In this document: positions 1-8,219 of the stretch, piece by piece
How positions within the stretch are numbered: the first letter of the stretch is position 1
Layout of the letters: each line of letters opens with the position of its first letter
Position numbers and translations under genes: made by a program
Source of the DNA: an uncultured Prevotellaceae bacterium
GTDB taxonomy: Bacteria; Bacteroidota; Bacteroidia; Bacteroidales; Bacteroidaceae
Assembly (NCBI GenBank): GCA_900315745.1
Contig: ONAG01000037.1
Span: forward strand, 1-40,059
DNA: 40,059 bases
Reading direction: 5' to 3'
The notes under the pieces: generated by a model
Told to the model about the DNA's origin: nothing
What the model saw: only the letters and a program-made list of their open reading frames with translations
Database searches by the model: none

Positions 1-1
1 G

Positions 2-109
2 AAGGGCTACGCCGCACGTTACGCCACCGACCCTCGCCGCATCATAAAAGTGGGCATTGGCTTCTCCGTTGAGAAGCGTGCCATGACAGAATACATCATA
101 GTGGAATGA
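2..109 (+). CDS. C-terminal end of a PD-(D/E)XK nuclease-domain ATP-binding protein (partial)
   Basis: The window opens inside an open frame of 35 codons that ends in TGA at 107-109. The visible tail reads DPRRIIKVGIGFSVEKRAM, then TEYIIVE and the stop. Bacteroidales AAA-type proteins with a C-terminal PD-(D/E)XK nuclease domain (PDDEXK_9, the DUF1703 type) commonly end in a KVGxxFSxExR...EW/Y strand of this kind, so the assignment rests on that short signature. The ATPase part and the catalytic motif lie upstream of the window. A hairpin-repeat array starts directly at the stop codon. Any other protein ending in a similar beta strand cannot be excluded. Confidence 0.5.
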   Translation, partial: KGYAARYATDPRRIIKVGIGFSVEKRAMTEYIIVE

Positions 110-352
110 AACTCCTTTCCTCCTAAACTCCTTAGACAATATAAATTCCAAGGAGTCAAGGAGTAAGGGAGTGGCACCCAAGGGTGAAAAAAGGAAACTC
201 CTTTCCTCCTAAACTCCTTAGACAATTAAAAAATCCAAGGAGTCAAGGAGTAAGGGAGTGGCACCCAAGGGTGCAAAAAGAAAACTCCTTTCCTCCTTCA
301 CTCCTTAGACAATTAAAAATTCCAAGGAGTCAGGGAGTAAGAGAGTAGCAAA
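110..352. repeat. Array of three 75-85 bp double-hairpin repeats
   Basis: Three head-to-tail units start at about 110, 196 and 283. Each has a C-rich arm (CTCCTTTCCTCC, then ACTCCTTAG), a short A/T spacer, and a G-rich arm (CCAAGGAGTCAAGGAGT, then GGGAGT). The arms pair as CTCCTT with AAGGAG. Two of the three units end in a second palindrome, GGCACCCAAGGGTG. The same unit recurs at 7114-7365 and 7799-8118. No protein-like frame is conserved across units. It looks like a dispersed intergenic repeat family that could form tandem RNA hairpins and may also stop transcription from the upstream gene. Confidence 0.85.
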
Positions 353-640
353 ATGTCGCAAGGGAAAAAAGCGGGTGAAACCCGCACAAATAATCGCAAC
401 TATGTTGCGTAAGAGATCACCCCGACTCTTTGATGGGTCGAGGGTACCTAAATGTAAGAGCGACGAGCAGGAGCGGTTGAGCCCCATCCCTAAAAAGGGA
501 GGGGGACGGGGGGTAGGTTGAGGCCTCTCCTTATGAAGGAGAGGTGGGAGTGGTTGGAGAATCCTTATAAAGGAGAGAGGTTGGAGATTCCTTATGAAGG
601 AGAGGTGGGAGAGGTTGGAAATAATTCTTGAAATGGCAAA
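353..640. repeat. Hairpin-rich intergenic stretch with a second short-repeat family
   Basis: No gene is supported here. Perfect small hairpins lie at 371-385 (GCGGGT, loop GAA, ACCCGC) and 395-409 (CGCAAC, loop TAT, GTTGCG). From 524 a different tandem repeat begins. Its unit is built on CCTCTCCTT-ATG-AAGGAGAGG (524-544, a perfect 9-bp stem), followed by GTGGGAG and GGTTGGAGA. It is repeated with drift near 563-580 and 590-606. A minus-strand open frame across this region is low-complexity and is explained by the repeats. Confidence 0.7.
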
Positions 641-780
641 AATGGGGTTTTGTGTTTGCGCCCACGGCAACATTATATAAATATATTGAAATTTTATTTC
701 CTTTTTAGACAAAATATTAATCTACTAATGCTTTGTTAGCATTTTTTTGCATTTTGAAAATATAAAAAAACTGTATTTTA

Positions 781-812
781 TTTGATTTTTTAAAATAAAG
801 GTGTTAACTTTG
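781..812 (+). promoter_or_regulatory. Bacteroidetes sigma-ABfr type promoter for the first BspA gene
   Basis: TTTG at 781-784 and TAACTTTG at 805-812 are separated by 20 nt. This matches the Bacteroidetes consensus TTTG-N19-21-TAnnTTTG closely and is the best promoter match in the window. The start would be near 819, giving a 5' leader of about 410 nt before the CDS at 1229. Confidence 0.7.
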
Positions 813-858
813 CCGCAATTTTGGTGAATATAGTTTTACTGAAAGGAGGAGTTGGGAA

Positions 859-915
859 ATGTCAAGCAGTGTCAACAAGGCCTATATAATAGTGTCAACA
901 AGGCCTATACAATAG
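859..915 (+). CDS. Possible 18-residue leader peptide with a strong Shine-Dalgarno
   Basis: An AAAGGAGGAG sequence (842-851) sits about 8 nt before an ATG at 859. The frame encodes MSSSVNKAYIIVSTRPIQ and stops at TAG 913-915. A canonical Shine-Dalgarno is uncommon in this phylum, which makes the site notable. The peptide body is largely a 23-bp tandem duplication (868-890 and 891-913), so the frame could be accidental. If translated, it would lie 40 nt inside the long leader of the 1229 gene and might act as a leader peptide. Confidence 0.25.
   Translation: MSSSVNKAYIIVSTRPIQ
868..913 (+). repeat. Tandem 23-bp duplication in the BspA leader
   Basis: Two adjacent 23-bp copies (868-890 and 891-913) begin AGTGTCAACAAGGCC and differ at one base (TATATAAT against TATACAAT). 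The rest of the leader, 916-1228, holds no recognised gene. Confidence 0.8.
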
Positions 916-1228
916 AGACCACTGCAGAATAAGACAAAACGACTGCTTAATAACAAAAAATAGAAAAGTTACATGTCTAAGTAAAGTACAATATTAAAAT
1001 TCGGCGAATGATATAAATAGAATAAAAAACAGAAACTAAAAAAAATACTGTGTGCTTCCTATAGTTACGCAGATCAGCTTGAAAGTTCCCAGCCAATTTC
1101 CTTATGGAAAGAAGGTCCTCTACAAAAAGGTGTTATCCCACAACACTACGATGGTTAAGCACGAGGTGCAATGACTGAATGTGGGAAATTCAATGATTTT
1201 TTAATTAACACTTAAAATATGTAGATTT

Positions 1229-3853
1229 ATGAAAAAATTGTTTACTACAATCATGCTGATGGGAGTCGCCCTATGTGGCTGGGCAACTATCACAGAGACG
1301 TCGAGTGGGACCACCGTCACACTTGACTATGTGGATGATGGCAATTCCAATGACCAGAATTTCAGTCTTTCAAACACAAACGCCACAACGATTGTTTTGA
1401 CAGGCGATTGGGCCAACAAAAACCTTCAAAAAATAGGTACTATTGTTGGACAATGCTCAGGCAACGTATTCCTCGACATGAGCGCTTGCGAAGGATTCAT
1501 TTCAAAGATTGAAACAACAGACTGGACGAGCGAAAATTACACCTTCACTCCTAATGCCAGCAATCCTATCACTGTGCAGCGTTCAGGTACTGCGACCAAG
1601 AATATGAAATATTACAACTCTTGGGCCCTTGATTCTAATGGACAACCAGAGTCATGGGCTACGCCATATACCGGTGAAGTGATAGATAATAATGGCAGTT
1701 ATTCTACTCCAGACGGCCAACCACTTGTTGCATTTCCCATCTTTGTCGATGAGAATGGAAAAGAGGTGCCTAGTTCAAGCGTCACAGAGAATCCTGATGG
1801 GACTTATTCCTATTCCTTCACCGAAACTCTTGATTCAACTCCATTCTCATTTGCAGGAAATGATTTTTCCAACAATGCAGGTAAGCTGAGTGGCATTGCC
1901 TTCCCTAACAGCGGGAATTTCACCGCTATCCCTGATTATTTGTTCGGTCAAGATGGCCCTCAAAATTTCACCAACGTGACTTTAGGTAGCAGTTTGCTAT
2001 ATATTGGCAAATCAGCATTTAAAAACAGCAAAATTACCTCAGTTGTGTTTCCCGTCGGTTTGAAAGCAATAGGAGGCGAAGCTTTCCATGGAGCACCTAT
2101 AAATGGAATCAACCTTGCTGCATGCACATCGCTTGTTGCAATCAAATACGAGGCATTTGAGGAATGTGCTAACGCAACAACAGTCACATTCCCTGGAGGA
2201 AGCAACCTGACATTCATCGGCAACGACGCCTTCCACAAGTCTGGCATCACCAGCGTAGAAATGTCGCAATGTACAGGTATCACGGAATTCCAGAGCAAGA
2301 ATAATGATGGCACTACTTTCAAGACTTTTGCAAATTGTACATCGCTCACTTATGTTAGCCTCCCCCCAAAACTGACGGCAGTGCCTGCTGATAACGGCAA
2401 TGGCCTCTTCAAGGGTAGTATCAACATCGCGGAAGTGAAGTTCAATGGAATACCAAGATATGTGGATTGCGAACTCCAAAACCCGTGTATTATTGGAGAT
2501 GATGCATTCCATTTTGCACAAACGGCATCGGACGACCCTGACGAGATCGTGCTTAACAAACTTGCAACAGTTACGCTTTCCAAGAACATCACATCGATAG
2601 GTGAAGCGGCATTCCATTCTGCTGCTATTACAGAAATCCACATTCCTGCTTCAGTCGAGGAACTTAAGAAACACAGTTTCTATGGCTGTCAGAATTTGAT
2701 TACTGTCTATTTCGATGAATTTGACAAGGACTGCGGTGATTGCGATGGTGCTGCCACAAAAGTTGCTGGTGCAGAAGGTGACGGCGGTCAAGGCCAAGGT
2801 GCATTTGAGGAGTGCCAACATATTACAGATGTCTACATCAACACCATGGCAGAACTCCAATGTGATAACAATGCATTCGACCAAGATATCTCATGGGGCG
2901 CAGGCGACGCTGGTGCCAATTTCGCTACTCTTCATTACAAGAAAGAGAAAATTGAGCATTATGTCAACCTTAAGCACTATTTGACTGACGATATAGTTAC
3001 AAACGCAGGCTTGTTCCACGAGTGGTTGGAGGATCATTATAAACAGGCTATCATACCTCACAAGAATGGTTGGTATGAGTTCATCAATTCTGGCCCAACT
3101 ATCCCAAATGATGGTCCTGAATATCAAGATATCATTCTCCGCACTTTCAGTGATTATGATTATGCTTATCTTGTACCCCAAGGTATAAGGGCTTATGTTG
3201 TCAACAATATTGAGCAAGTTGGCGACAATTACGAAGTATCCTTGATGCGCCTCAATGTCATTCCAAAACGTACTGGTGTGATTCTTTATGGACATCCCAA
3301 TGGCAAGACACAGGATGGTAAACCATCTCTGGTCTTCACTCCTGTGAAATTCTTGGAGGATGGTGATTCTGTTTTCAAAATTGAGAACGGCGTACAGGTG
3401 TTAGATTCCATTTACCATGGACGAAGCAATGGTATGGCTCTTACCCGTGCCAATTGGAAGTATCTCGATGACGATCATATGATGTATAAGAACTATTTGA
3501 TGCCTCTTGTTTCTGAAGACGGAAGTCGTGTGCACATCGAACCATACGATACTATTCACGTAAATGGTAAGGCAAAGACCACATTCCGCAACTTCGGATT
3601 GGGCAGATACACCAGCACGGATTACTATAAGAAAGATACTCTTTCACTGTCTTCTGATGAAAACAATTATGTTGGATTCTTCCGTATGAAACGTTTGGAT
3701 TACAATAGTGGATACGCATACCTGCAGTTGAGGGGTGCTGTGGACGAAGAAGGACATTCTCTTCCATATACCAACCAAGAGGGAGAAGTATTTGTTTCTG
3801 AATTACCAGTAGCCACTAGCGGTGAAATCCTTGTCATACTTGGGAAGTCATGA
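1229..3853 (+). CDS. BspA-like leucine-rich repeat (LRR_5) surface protein, main part
   Basis: An 874-residue secreted protein. It starts with a Sec signal peptide (MKKLFTTIMLMGVALCGWA, cleavage near residue 19). Residues of about 200-560 carry BspA/LRR_5 repeats, recognisable as 'LTFIGNDAFHKSGITSVE' and 'ITSIGEAAFHSAAITEIH', each with the IG-x-x-AF core. Proteins of this class sit on the cell surface and mediate adhesion; the ligand is unknown here. The region after 560 is a non-repeat beta-rich domain usual for Prevotella members. The frame stops at TGA 3851-3853, and the typical C-terminal tail of the family (YYTLQG...GVYIHNGKK) is found only in the next frame, which overlaps by four bases (ATGA). 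The gene is therefore probably frameshifted, or the sequence has an indel near 3823-3850. A consensus promoter lies at 781-812. Confidence 0.88.
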   Translation: MKKLFTTIMLMGVALCGWATITETSSGTTVTLDYVDDGNSNDQNFSLSNTNATTIVLTGDWANKNLQKIGTIVGQCSGNVFLDMSACEGFISKIETTDWTSENYTFTPNASNPITVQRSGTATKNMKYYNSWALDSNGQPESWATPYTGEVIDNNGSYSTPDGQPLVAFPIFVDENGKEVPSSSVTENPDGTYSYSFTETLDSTPFSFAGNDFSNNAGKLSGIAFPNSGNFTAIPDYLFGQDGPQNFTNVTLGSSLLYIGKSAFKNSKITSVVFPVGLKAIGGEAFHGAPINGINLAACTSLVAIKYEAFEECANATTVTFPGGSNLTFIGNDAFHKSGITSVEMSQCTGITEFQSKNNDGTTFKTFANCTSLTYVSLPPKLTAVPADNGNGLFKGSINIAEVKFNGIPRYVDCELQNPCIIGDDAFHFAQTASDDPDEIVLNKLATVTLSKNITSIGEAAFHSAAITEIHIPASVEELKKHSFYGCQNLITVYFDEFDKDCGDCDGAATKVAGAEGDGGQGQGAFEECQHITDVYINTMAELQCDNNAFDQDISWGAGDAGANFATLHYKKEKIEHYVNLKHYLTDDIVTNAGLFHEWLEDHYKQAIIPHKNGWYEFINSGPTIPNDGPEYQDIILRTFSDYDYAYLVPQGIRAYVVNNIEQVGDNYEVSLMRLNVIPKRTGVILYGHPNGKTQDGKPSLVFTPVKFLEDGDSVFKIENGVQVLDSIYHGRSNGMALTRANWKYLDDDHMMYKNYLMPLVSEDGSRVHIEPYDTIHVNGKAKTTFRNFGLGRYTSTDYYKKDTLSLSSDENNYVGFFRMKRLDYNSGYAYLQLRGAVDEEGHSLPYTNQEGEVFVSELPVATSGEILVILGKS

Positions 3854-4188
3854 TTAAAAACGGAATTCCCTATGATGCAGCAAAATGTGTGGGAGATTCT
3901 ACTTTTAACCCCAAACGCTGGTGGGATAAAAATGCTAAACCTGTAGGTTTTTATTGGAGAGAATATAAGTTAAGTTGGGGTGACAGAACCTTGCAATTCG
4001 GCAACGCTCCCAATCCTGCTGCGCAGTATTTCGGTGAACTTGAGGAGAATGCCGATGGTATCGTGAAGGTTGTGATTCCTGCTGACGCTATTACCAATGA
4101 CGAATACTATACTCTCCAGGGCATAAAGGTGACTAAACCCAGAAATGGTGTTTACATCCACAATGGTAAGAAAGTTATACTTAAGTAA
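3850..4188 (+). pseudogene. Out-of-frame C-terminal part of the BspA-like protein
   Basis: A 112-codon open frame begins at an ATG that overlaps the previous stop. It has no signal peptide and no plausible independent role. It reads like the end of the same surface protein: a W/Y-rich beta segment (WGDRTLQFGNAP...YFGELEE) followed by YYTLQGIKVTKPRNGVYIHN and GKKVILK. The latter is the C-terminal tail seen on many secreted Prevotella proteins and is close in form to the end of the LamG protein at 30.8 kb. In this frame, stops at 3799, 3814 and 3820 place the shift between about 3823 and 3850. Translational coupling through ATGA is possible but less likely than a frameshift. Confidence 0.65.
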
Positions 4189-4210
4189 ATTGCATAATTA
4201 ATCTATAGTA

Positions 4211-4408
4211 ATGAAAAAGAATTATCAAAATCCAGAGACGGAAATCGTTTTGGTGGGCTTGTCAAAACTCATATTGCAAGATGATGATCCAGATAATTCT
4301 GGTCAGATAGGAAATGGTGATGATGGTCCAGGCATCGTGGCCAACGAGAGCGACTTGTTTGATGAAGACTTCACAAAAGGTGCTTCTGGCAATCTCTGGG
4401 ATAAATAA
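4211..4408 (+). CDS. Small acidic protein of the MKKNYxxPE type
   Basis: A 65-residue protein starting MKKNYQNPETEIVLVGLSKL, followed by an acidic, glycine-rich tail (DDDPDNSGQIGNGDDG) and ending LWDK. It has no signal peptide or membrane span. Small proteins with an N-terminal MK(K/R)xYxxPE and an acidic tail are frequent next to surface-protein genes in Bacteroidales; the function is unknown. A second example of the same layout is at 20104-20277, at the head of another surface-protein operon. It starts 22 nt after the BspA tail and ends before a strong terminator-like hairpin, so it is probably co-transcribed with the BspA gene. Confidence 0.65.
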   Translation: MKKNYQNPETEIVLVGLSKLILQDDDPDNSGQIGNGDDGPGIVANESDLFDEDFTKGASGNLWDK

Positions 4409-4460
4409 GCGAATGGTGGGTTGACAGATGGGCAATCGTCTGTCTCTCACTTACATACAG

Positions 4461-4506
4461 GAAGCGCATCGGGACAACAACCAGGTGCGCTTCTATTTCT
4501 TGTTTT
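4461..4506 (+). terminator. Rho-independent terminator after the BspA/small-peptide unit
   Basis: GAAGCGCA (4461-4468) pairs perfectly with TGCGCTTC (4486-4493). A T-rich run (TATTTCTTGTTTTT) follows. It separates the first BspA unit from the second. Confidence 0.7.
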
Positions 4507-4568
4507 TCCCTCCTCCTTTTTGGCGTGATTTCCCACCTTTAGTGTATATTCACAGTTGTTTATTAATA

Positions 4569-6227
4569 ATGAGAAAAAGTTTTTTTATTTTTGCTTTGAT
4601 GGCTCTTGCTGTTATCGACACAAGTGCTGCCACACCATATTGTGTGCTCTCAGGGAGCACACTAACATTCTACTGCGATGACAACATGCCCACTTCTGGC
4701 ACGACTTACGATTTGGTGTATAGCAACGACCAGCCCAAATGGATAGCGAAGGCTTCGTCTGTCAAAACCGTGGTCTTCAACTCCTCATTCTGTAATGCAC
4801 GACCGAATGACGGTTCCTGCTGGTTTTACAATATGAAGAACCTGACTTCCATTCAGGGATTGTCCAACCTCAACACGTCTGAGATGACCTCGATGGCATG
4901 CATGTTCTACAATTGTTCGGCACTTACAACACTCGATCTCAGCAGTTTCGACACACAAAAGGTGGAATCCATGTCGGCCATGTTCTATAATTGTTCTAAA
5001 CTCACCCAACTGAATGTTGGAAATTTTAAGACAGGCAACGTGGTTTATATGAATGGCATGTTCAGCGATTGTAACAATCTCACTATGGTGGATGTCGGCA
5101 GTTGGGATGTTTCTCATGTCGGTACAATGAACATCATGTTTCGTAGTTGCTATAATCTCACAACTATTGATGTGAGCAATTGGAACACTGGTGATTTGGT
5201 CAACATAGGTTACATGTTTTACCAATGCAACAAACTGCAAACGATAGATGTCAGCGGTTGGGACGTATCGAAAGTCAGCAACTGTCATTATGCGTTCTTT
5301 GGTTGCAATAGCGTCAAGCAACTTGATGTAAGCAATTGGTACACCCAGAAATTCGAGGACACTTCGTGCATGTTTTCCAATTGCTCCAGTATAAAAACTC
5401 TTGACTTGAGCAATTGGGACATGTCAAATGTTTATTCAACCGAAGAAATGTTCAGATCCTGCTCCAGCCTCATTTCTCTAAACATGAGCGGATGGGTGAC
5501 AAACAATCTGGAGAATATGACAGAAATGTTCAGCGGATGCTCCAGCCTGAACACCCTTGAAGTGAGCCACTTCAACACTTCACGCATCACGAACATGGGC
5601 TCTCTTTTCAACAATTGCTCCAGCCTGACAAGTCTGGATGTAAGCAGTTGGGACGTGTCACACGTCACCGATATGTCGTATATGTTCTATAAATGCAAAA
5701 ATCTGAAATCTATAGATGTTTCCAATTGGAACACTTGGAAACTTGACAATAAAATATTTATGTTTAATGGTTGTTCTTCTTTGGAGGAACTTGACCTCAG
5801 CAAGTGGATCGTGAACGGAGCTGAATATTGTTATTACATGTTTGAGAAATGCTCCAAGCTTGTCAAACTGAGTCTGCCTTCTTCAATGTCAACCCTTCAT
5901 AAAACGGCTTGCTCGGGTGTAGGAACGGAAGACAAACCTTGCACTCTGTTAGTGCCTGATGATTTCACATTCCCAGATGACATTGACACTTCTGAAGATG
6001 TCTTTGAATGGTGCAGTGGCTATTTCACTCTCGGCAACAAATATCCCTTGGGGGATGTCAACCACGACGGTGATGTGGATGTCGCTGATGTGATGCTTGT
6101 CGTGAACCATGTCTTGGACTATGAGTCTTCTGCAGTTTTCTACATTGAGAATGCCGACGTGAATGGTGACGGCAGCGTGGGAGTCTCAGATGTCATGGGC
6201 ATTGTCAATATCGTGCTCGGGCTATGA
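4569..6227 (+). CDS. BspA-like repeat surface protein (DUF285 / Liste_lipo_26 repeats) with C-terminal dockerin-like module
   Basis: A 552-residue secreted protein. I chose the start at 4569 because it gives a normal signal peptide (MRKSFFIFALMALAVIDTSA); an earlier in-frame ATG at 4428 would add a non-signal extension and lies inside the upstream terminator region. The body is about fifteen 23-25 residue repeats of the form 'LDVSNWNT...MxxMFYxCxxL', the DUF285 repeat of 'BspA family leucine-rich repeat surface protein'. The end (GDVNHDGDVDVADVMLVVN, then a second copy DVNGDGSVGVSDVMGIVNIV) has two EF-hand-like D-x-N-x-D-G loops, as in type I dockerins. It probably acts on the cell surface in adhesion or complex assembly. 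A strong terminator follows at 6239. Confidence 0.88.
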   Translation: MRKSFFIFALMALAVIDTSAATPYCVLSGSTLTFYCDDNMPTSGTTYDLVYSNDQPKWIAKASSVKTVVFNSSFCNARPNDGSCWFYNMKNLTSIQGLSNLNTSEMTSMACMFYNCSALTTLDLSSFDTQKVESMSAMFYNCSKLTQLNVGNFKTGNVVYMNGMFSDCNNLTMVDVGSWDVSHVGTMNIMFRSCYNLTTIDVSNWNTGDLVNIGYMFYQCNKLQTIDVSGWDVSKVSNCHYAFFGCNSVKQLDVSNWYTQKFEDTSCMFSNCSSIKTLDLSNWDMSNVYSTEEMFRSCSSLISLNMSGWVTNNLENMTEMFSGCSSLNTLEVSHFNTSRITNMGSLFNNCSSLTSLDVSSWDVSHVTDMSYMFYKCKNLKSIDVSNWNTWKLDNKIFMFNGCSSLEELDLSKWIVNGAEYCYYMFEKCSKLVKLSLPSSMSTLHKTACSGVGTEDKPCTLLVPDDFTFPDDIDTSEDVFEWCSGYFTLGNKYPLGDVNHDGDVDVADVMLVVNHVLDYESSAVFYIENADVNGDGSVGVSDVMGIVNIVLGL

Positions 6228-6238
6228 CAATAATATTG

Positions 6239-6281
6239 GCAGGTGTTCATTTTTGGTAGATTGAACACCTGCTTTATTTTT
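6239..6281 (+). terminator. Rho-independent terminator
   Basis: An 11-bp perfect stem, GCAGGTGTTCA (6239-6249) with TGAACACCTGC (6262-6272), is followed by TTTATTTTT. It lies 11 nt after the stop of the BspA-like gene. Confidence 0.88.
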
Positions 6282-6308
6282 AGGTTTGTAAAGGATTTTG
6301 TAAATAGA

Positions 6309-7076
6309 ATGTTTATAAAAACACTCTCATATTGGATGGCAGCAACCTTGTTGCTGTTGTTGGTCGTGCTTTGCTGCGCCAATAACAATAACAAGGCTAA
6401 GGAGAAGGTGGAGGAAGACCCTGACATTACAGCATTGAAGGAATGGCGTGCCGGCGAGACGGTCAGCGCTGAGGCTGTCAAGGATTTTCAACTTGACAAC
6501 TGCTTTGCTGCCGAACCGATACCCGACAGGATATGGCAGCGGATGCAGGGCAAGTCGTACAAATACAACCCATATATAGGGAGAGAGGACTTGCGGCATG
6601 TAAAGGTGCTGCATTGGGACTACGACCAACGGATCCATATCGGCGAGATGGTATGCAACAAGGAAATCGCCGACATCGTGGTGGATATCTTCCGGGTGTT
6701 GTACGACAAGCGGTATCCCATTCAGAGGATGGTGCTGCCCGATGTCTATGATGCCAACGACGAGGAGCAGATGAGGGACAACAACACGTCGTGCTTCTGC
6801 TATAGGGTGGTGGCAGGGAGCAAAAACCTGTCGAAGCATGCTCTCGGTTTGGCAGTGGATATCAACCCGCTATACAATCCTTATTACAAGGTGGGTGCCA
6901 ATGGGTCTCGATTCATTCAGCCTTCCAATGCCGGTGCATATTGTGACCGCAACAGGGATTTCAAATACAAAATAGACCACAACGACTTGGCTTACCAGCT
7001 CTTCACCCAGAATGGTTTCCGCTGGGGCGGCGATTGGAAGTCGCGCAAGGATTACCAGCACTTCGAGTATCGGTGA
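6309..7076 (+). CDS. M15 family metallopeptidase (D-Ala-D-Ala carboxypeptidase/endopeptidase type)
   Basis: 255 residues from the start at 6309, chosen because it gives a compact N-terminal hydrophobic segment (about residues 10-23, ending LCC then ANNNN). That segment would be a signal peptide or a weak lipobox. An upstream in-frame ATG at 6243 lies inside the terminator. The zinc-site motifs of peptidase family M15 are present: SKHALGLAVDIN gives His177 and Asp184, and KDYQHFEY gives His251, followed by a one-residue tail. The family cleaves peptidoglycan peptide bonds (D-Ala-D-Ala or cross-links), so a role in cell-wall turnover in the periplasm is likely. It stands alone between a terminator and a repeat array. 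Confidence 0.88.
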   Translation: MFIKTLSYWMAATLLLLLVVLCCANNNNKAKEKVEEDPDITALKEWRAGETVSAEAVKDFQLDNCFAAEPIPDRIWQRMQGKSYKYNPYIGREDLRHVKVLHWDYDQRIHIGEMVCNKEIADIVVDIFRVLYDKRYPIQRMVLPDVYDANDEEQMRDNNTSCFCYRVVAGSKNLSKHALGLAVDINPLYNPYYKVGANGSRFIQPSNAGAYCDRNRDFKYKIDHNDLAYQLFTQNGFRWGGDWKSRKDYQHFEYR

Positions 7077-7113
7077 TTCAAAATACTCAATTTGAGCAAA
7101 TTTGGCTAAATAA

Positions 7114-7365
7114 TTCTAAGGATTCAAGGAGTAGCACCCAGTGGCGCGAGGGAAAAACTCCTTTCCTCCTAAACTCCTTAGCGTATAAATATTCCAAGGA
7201 GTCAAGGAGTCAGGGAGTAGCACCCAAGGGTGCAAAAAGAAAAACTCCTTTCCTCCCTTACTCCTTAGACAATAAAAATTCCAAGGAGTCAGGGAGTCAG
7301 GGAGTTGCACCCAAGGGTGCCAAAGGAAATACTCCTTTCTTCCTTTCCTCCTTAGAAAATATAAA
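7114..7365. repeat. Second array of the double-hairpin repeat
   Basis: About three and a half units of the same repeat as at 110-352 (CTCCTTTCCTCC, CTCCTTAG, CCAAGGAGTC, GCACCCAAGGGTGC). The first unit is partial, with a diverged GCACCCAGTGGCGCG, and the last lacks its right arm. The array ends about 38 nt before the GxxExxY start codon. Confidence 0.85.
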
Positions 7366-7402
7366 TAATCCTTCAAGACTCTTTGGGTAAATACTGGATA
7401 TT

Positions 7403-7795
7403 ATGGACAGACAATATACATACAGATTGTTGAAATGCCTATATGAGGTACACAGTCAACTCGGACCAGGACTATTGGAAAGCATCTATGAGGAAGCCGT
7501 CTTCAAGGAACTTACAGCACAAGGATTCCATGTAGAACGTCAAGTCCCAGTACCCGTCTTCTACAAGGGAGAACAACTCGCCAATGACCTGCGCCTCGAC
7601 CTCATCGTTGATGACAAAATCATCCTTGAACTGAAGAGTGTCAGTGAGTACCGTAAAATTTTCGAAAAGCAACTATATACATATCTTGTTTTGAAGAACT
7701 GCGAAATGGGATATGTTGTGAATTTCAATGAAGAATCTTTGCAAGATGGAATCCACGCCATTTACAATTCCCATTACTCCAAATACAACAAATAA
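7403..7795 (+). CDS. GxxExxY protein (PD-(D/E)XK_3 family)
   Basis: 130 residues. The motif that names the family is visible as GPGLLESIYEEAV (residues of about 22-34). A nuclease-like core follows: DLRLDLIVDDKIILELKS places an Asp and the E-L-K signature of the PD-(D/E)XK fold in mid-protein, with Q(LYTYL) after it. Members are widespread in Bacteroidetes and their cellular role is not established; nuclease activity is inferred from the fold. The length is normal and the gene looks intact. It is boxed in by repeat arrays, which end 38 nt before the start and begin 3 nt after the stop, so gene and repeats may move or be maintained together. Confidence 0.88.
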   Translation: MDRQYTYRLLKCLYEVHSQLGPGLLESIYEEAVFKELTAQGFHVERQVPVPVFYKGEQLANDLRLDLIVDDKIILELKSVSEYRKIFEKQLYTYLVLKNCEMGYVVNFNEESLQDGIHAIYNSHYSKYNK

Positions 7796-7798
7796 CGA

Positions 7799-8118
7799 AT
7801 TCCAGGGAGTAGCACCCAAGGGTGCCAAAGGAAAACTCCTTTCCTCCCTTACTCCTTAGCCAAAAAAATCCAAGGAGTCAAGGAGTCTGGGAGTAGCACC
7901 CAAGGGTGTAAGGAAAAAAACTCCTTTCCTCCTTCACTCCTTAGCCAAAAAAATCCAAGGAGTCAAGGAGTCTGGGAGTAGCACCCAAGGGTGTAAGGAA
8001 AAAACTCCTTTCATCGTCAACTCCTTAGCCAATAAAAAAATTCCAAGGAGTCAAGGAGTCAAGGAGTAGCACCCAAGGGTGCCAAAGGAAAAACTCCTTT
8101 CCTCCTAAACTCCTTAGA
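7799..8118. repeat. Third array of the double-hairpin repeat
   Basis: Four to five units of the same family start 3 nt after the GxxExxY stop. The two middle units are nearly identical (AGCCAAAAAAATCCAAGGAG, GGGAGTAGCACCCAAGGGTG, TAAGGAAAAA), suggesting recent duplication. The last unit ends in CTCCTTAGATAAAG. Confidence 0.85.
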
Positions 8119-8219
8119 TAAAGAAAATTCAATTACTCAATGCCCCAATGGTGCGATGACTCGGTGAGTAACAAAAGAGCATAAATTGAGCACAAAGAAT
8201 TAAAAAAACACGTTTTTTT

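Noticed and set aside
305-712. Minus-strand open frame of 135 codons
   Set aside because: Its translation is built from the CTCTCCTT and CTCCTT hairpin repeats (repeated LSFIRNLQPL) and has no protein-like character.
1046-1174. Open stretch reading VTQISLKVPSQFPYGKK, then VLYKKVLSHNTTMVKHEVQ, in the BspA leader
   Set aside because: It vaguely resembles a type IX sorting tail, but it lacks a start codon, is only about 43 codons long and has no upstream coding part; too weak to call a pseudogene.
7034-7390. Plus-strand open frame of 118 codons over the second repeat array
   Set aside because: The translated repeats (SRSQGVAPKGAKRKTPFL) reflect the DNA repeat unit, not a gene; it also overlaps the end of the M15 peptidase gene.
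110-8118. Repeat arrays considered as CRISPR
   Set aside because: Units are 75-85 bp and similar along their whole length, with no unique spacers of constant size and no cas genes.
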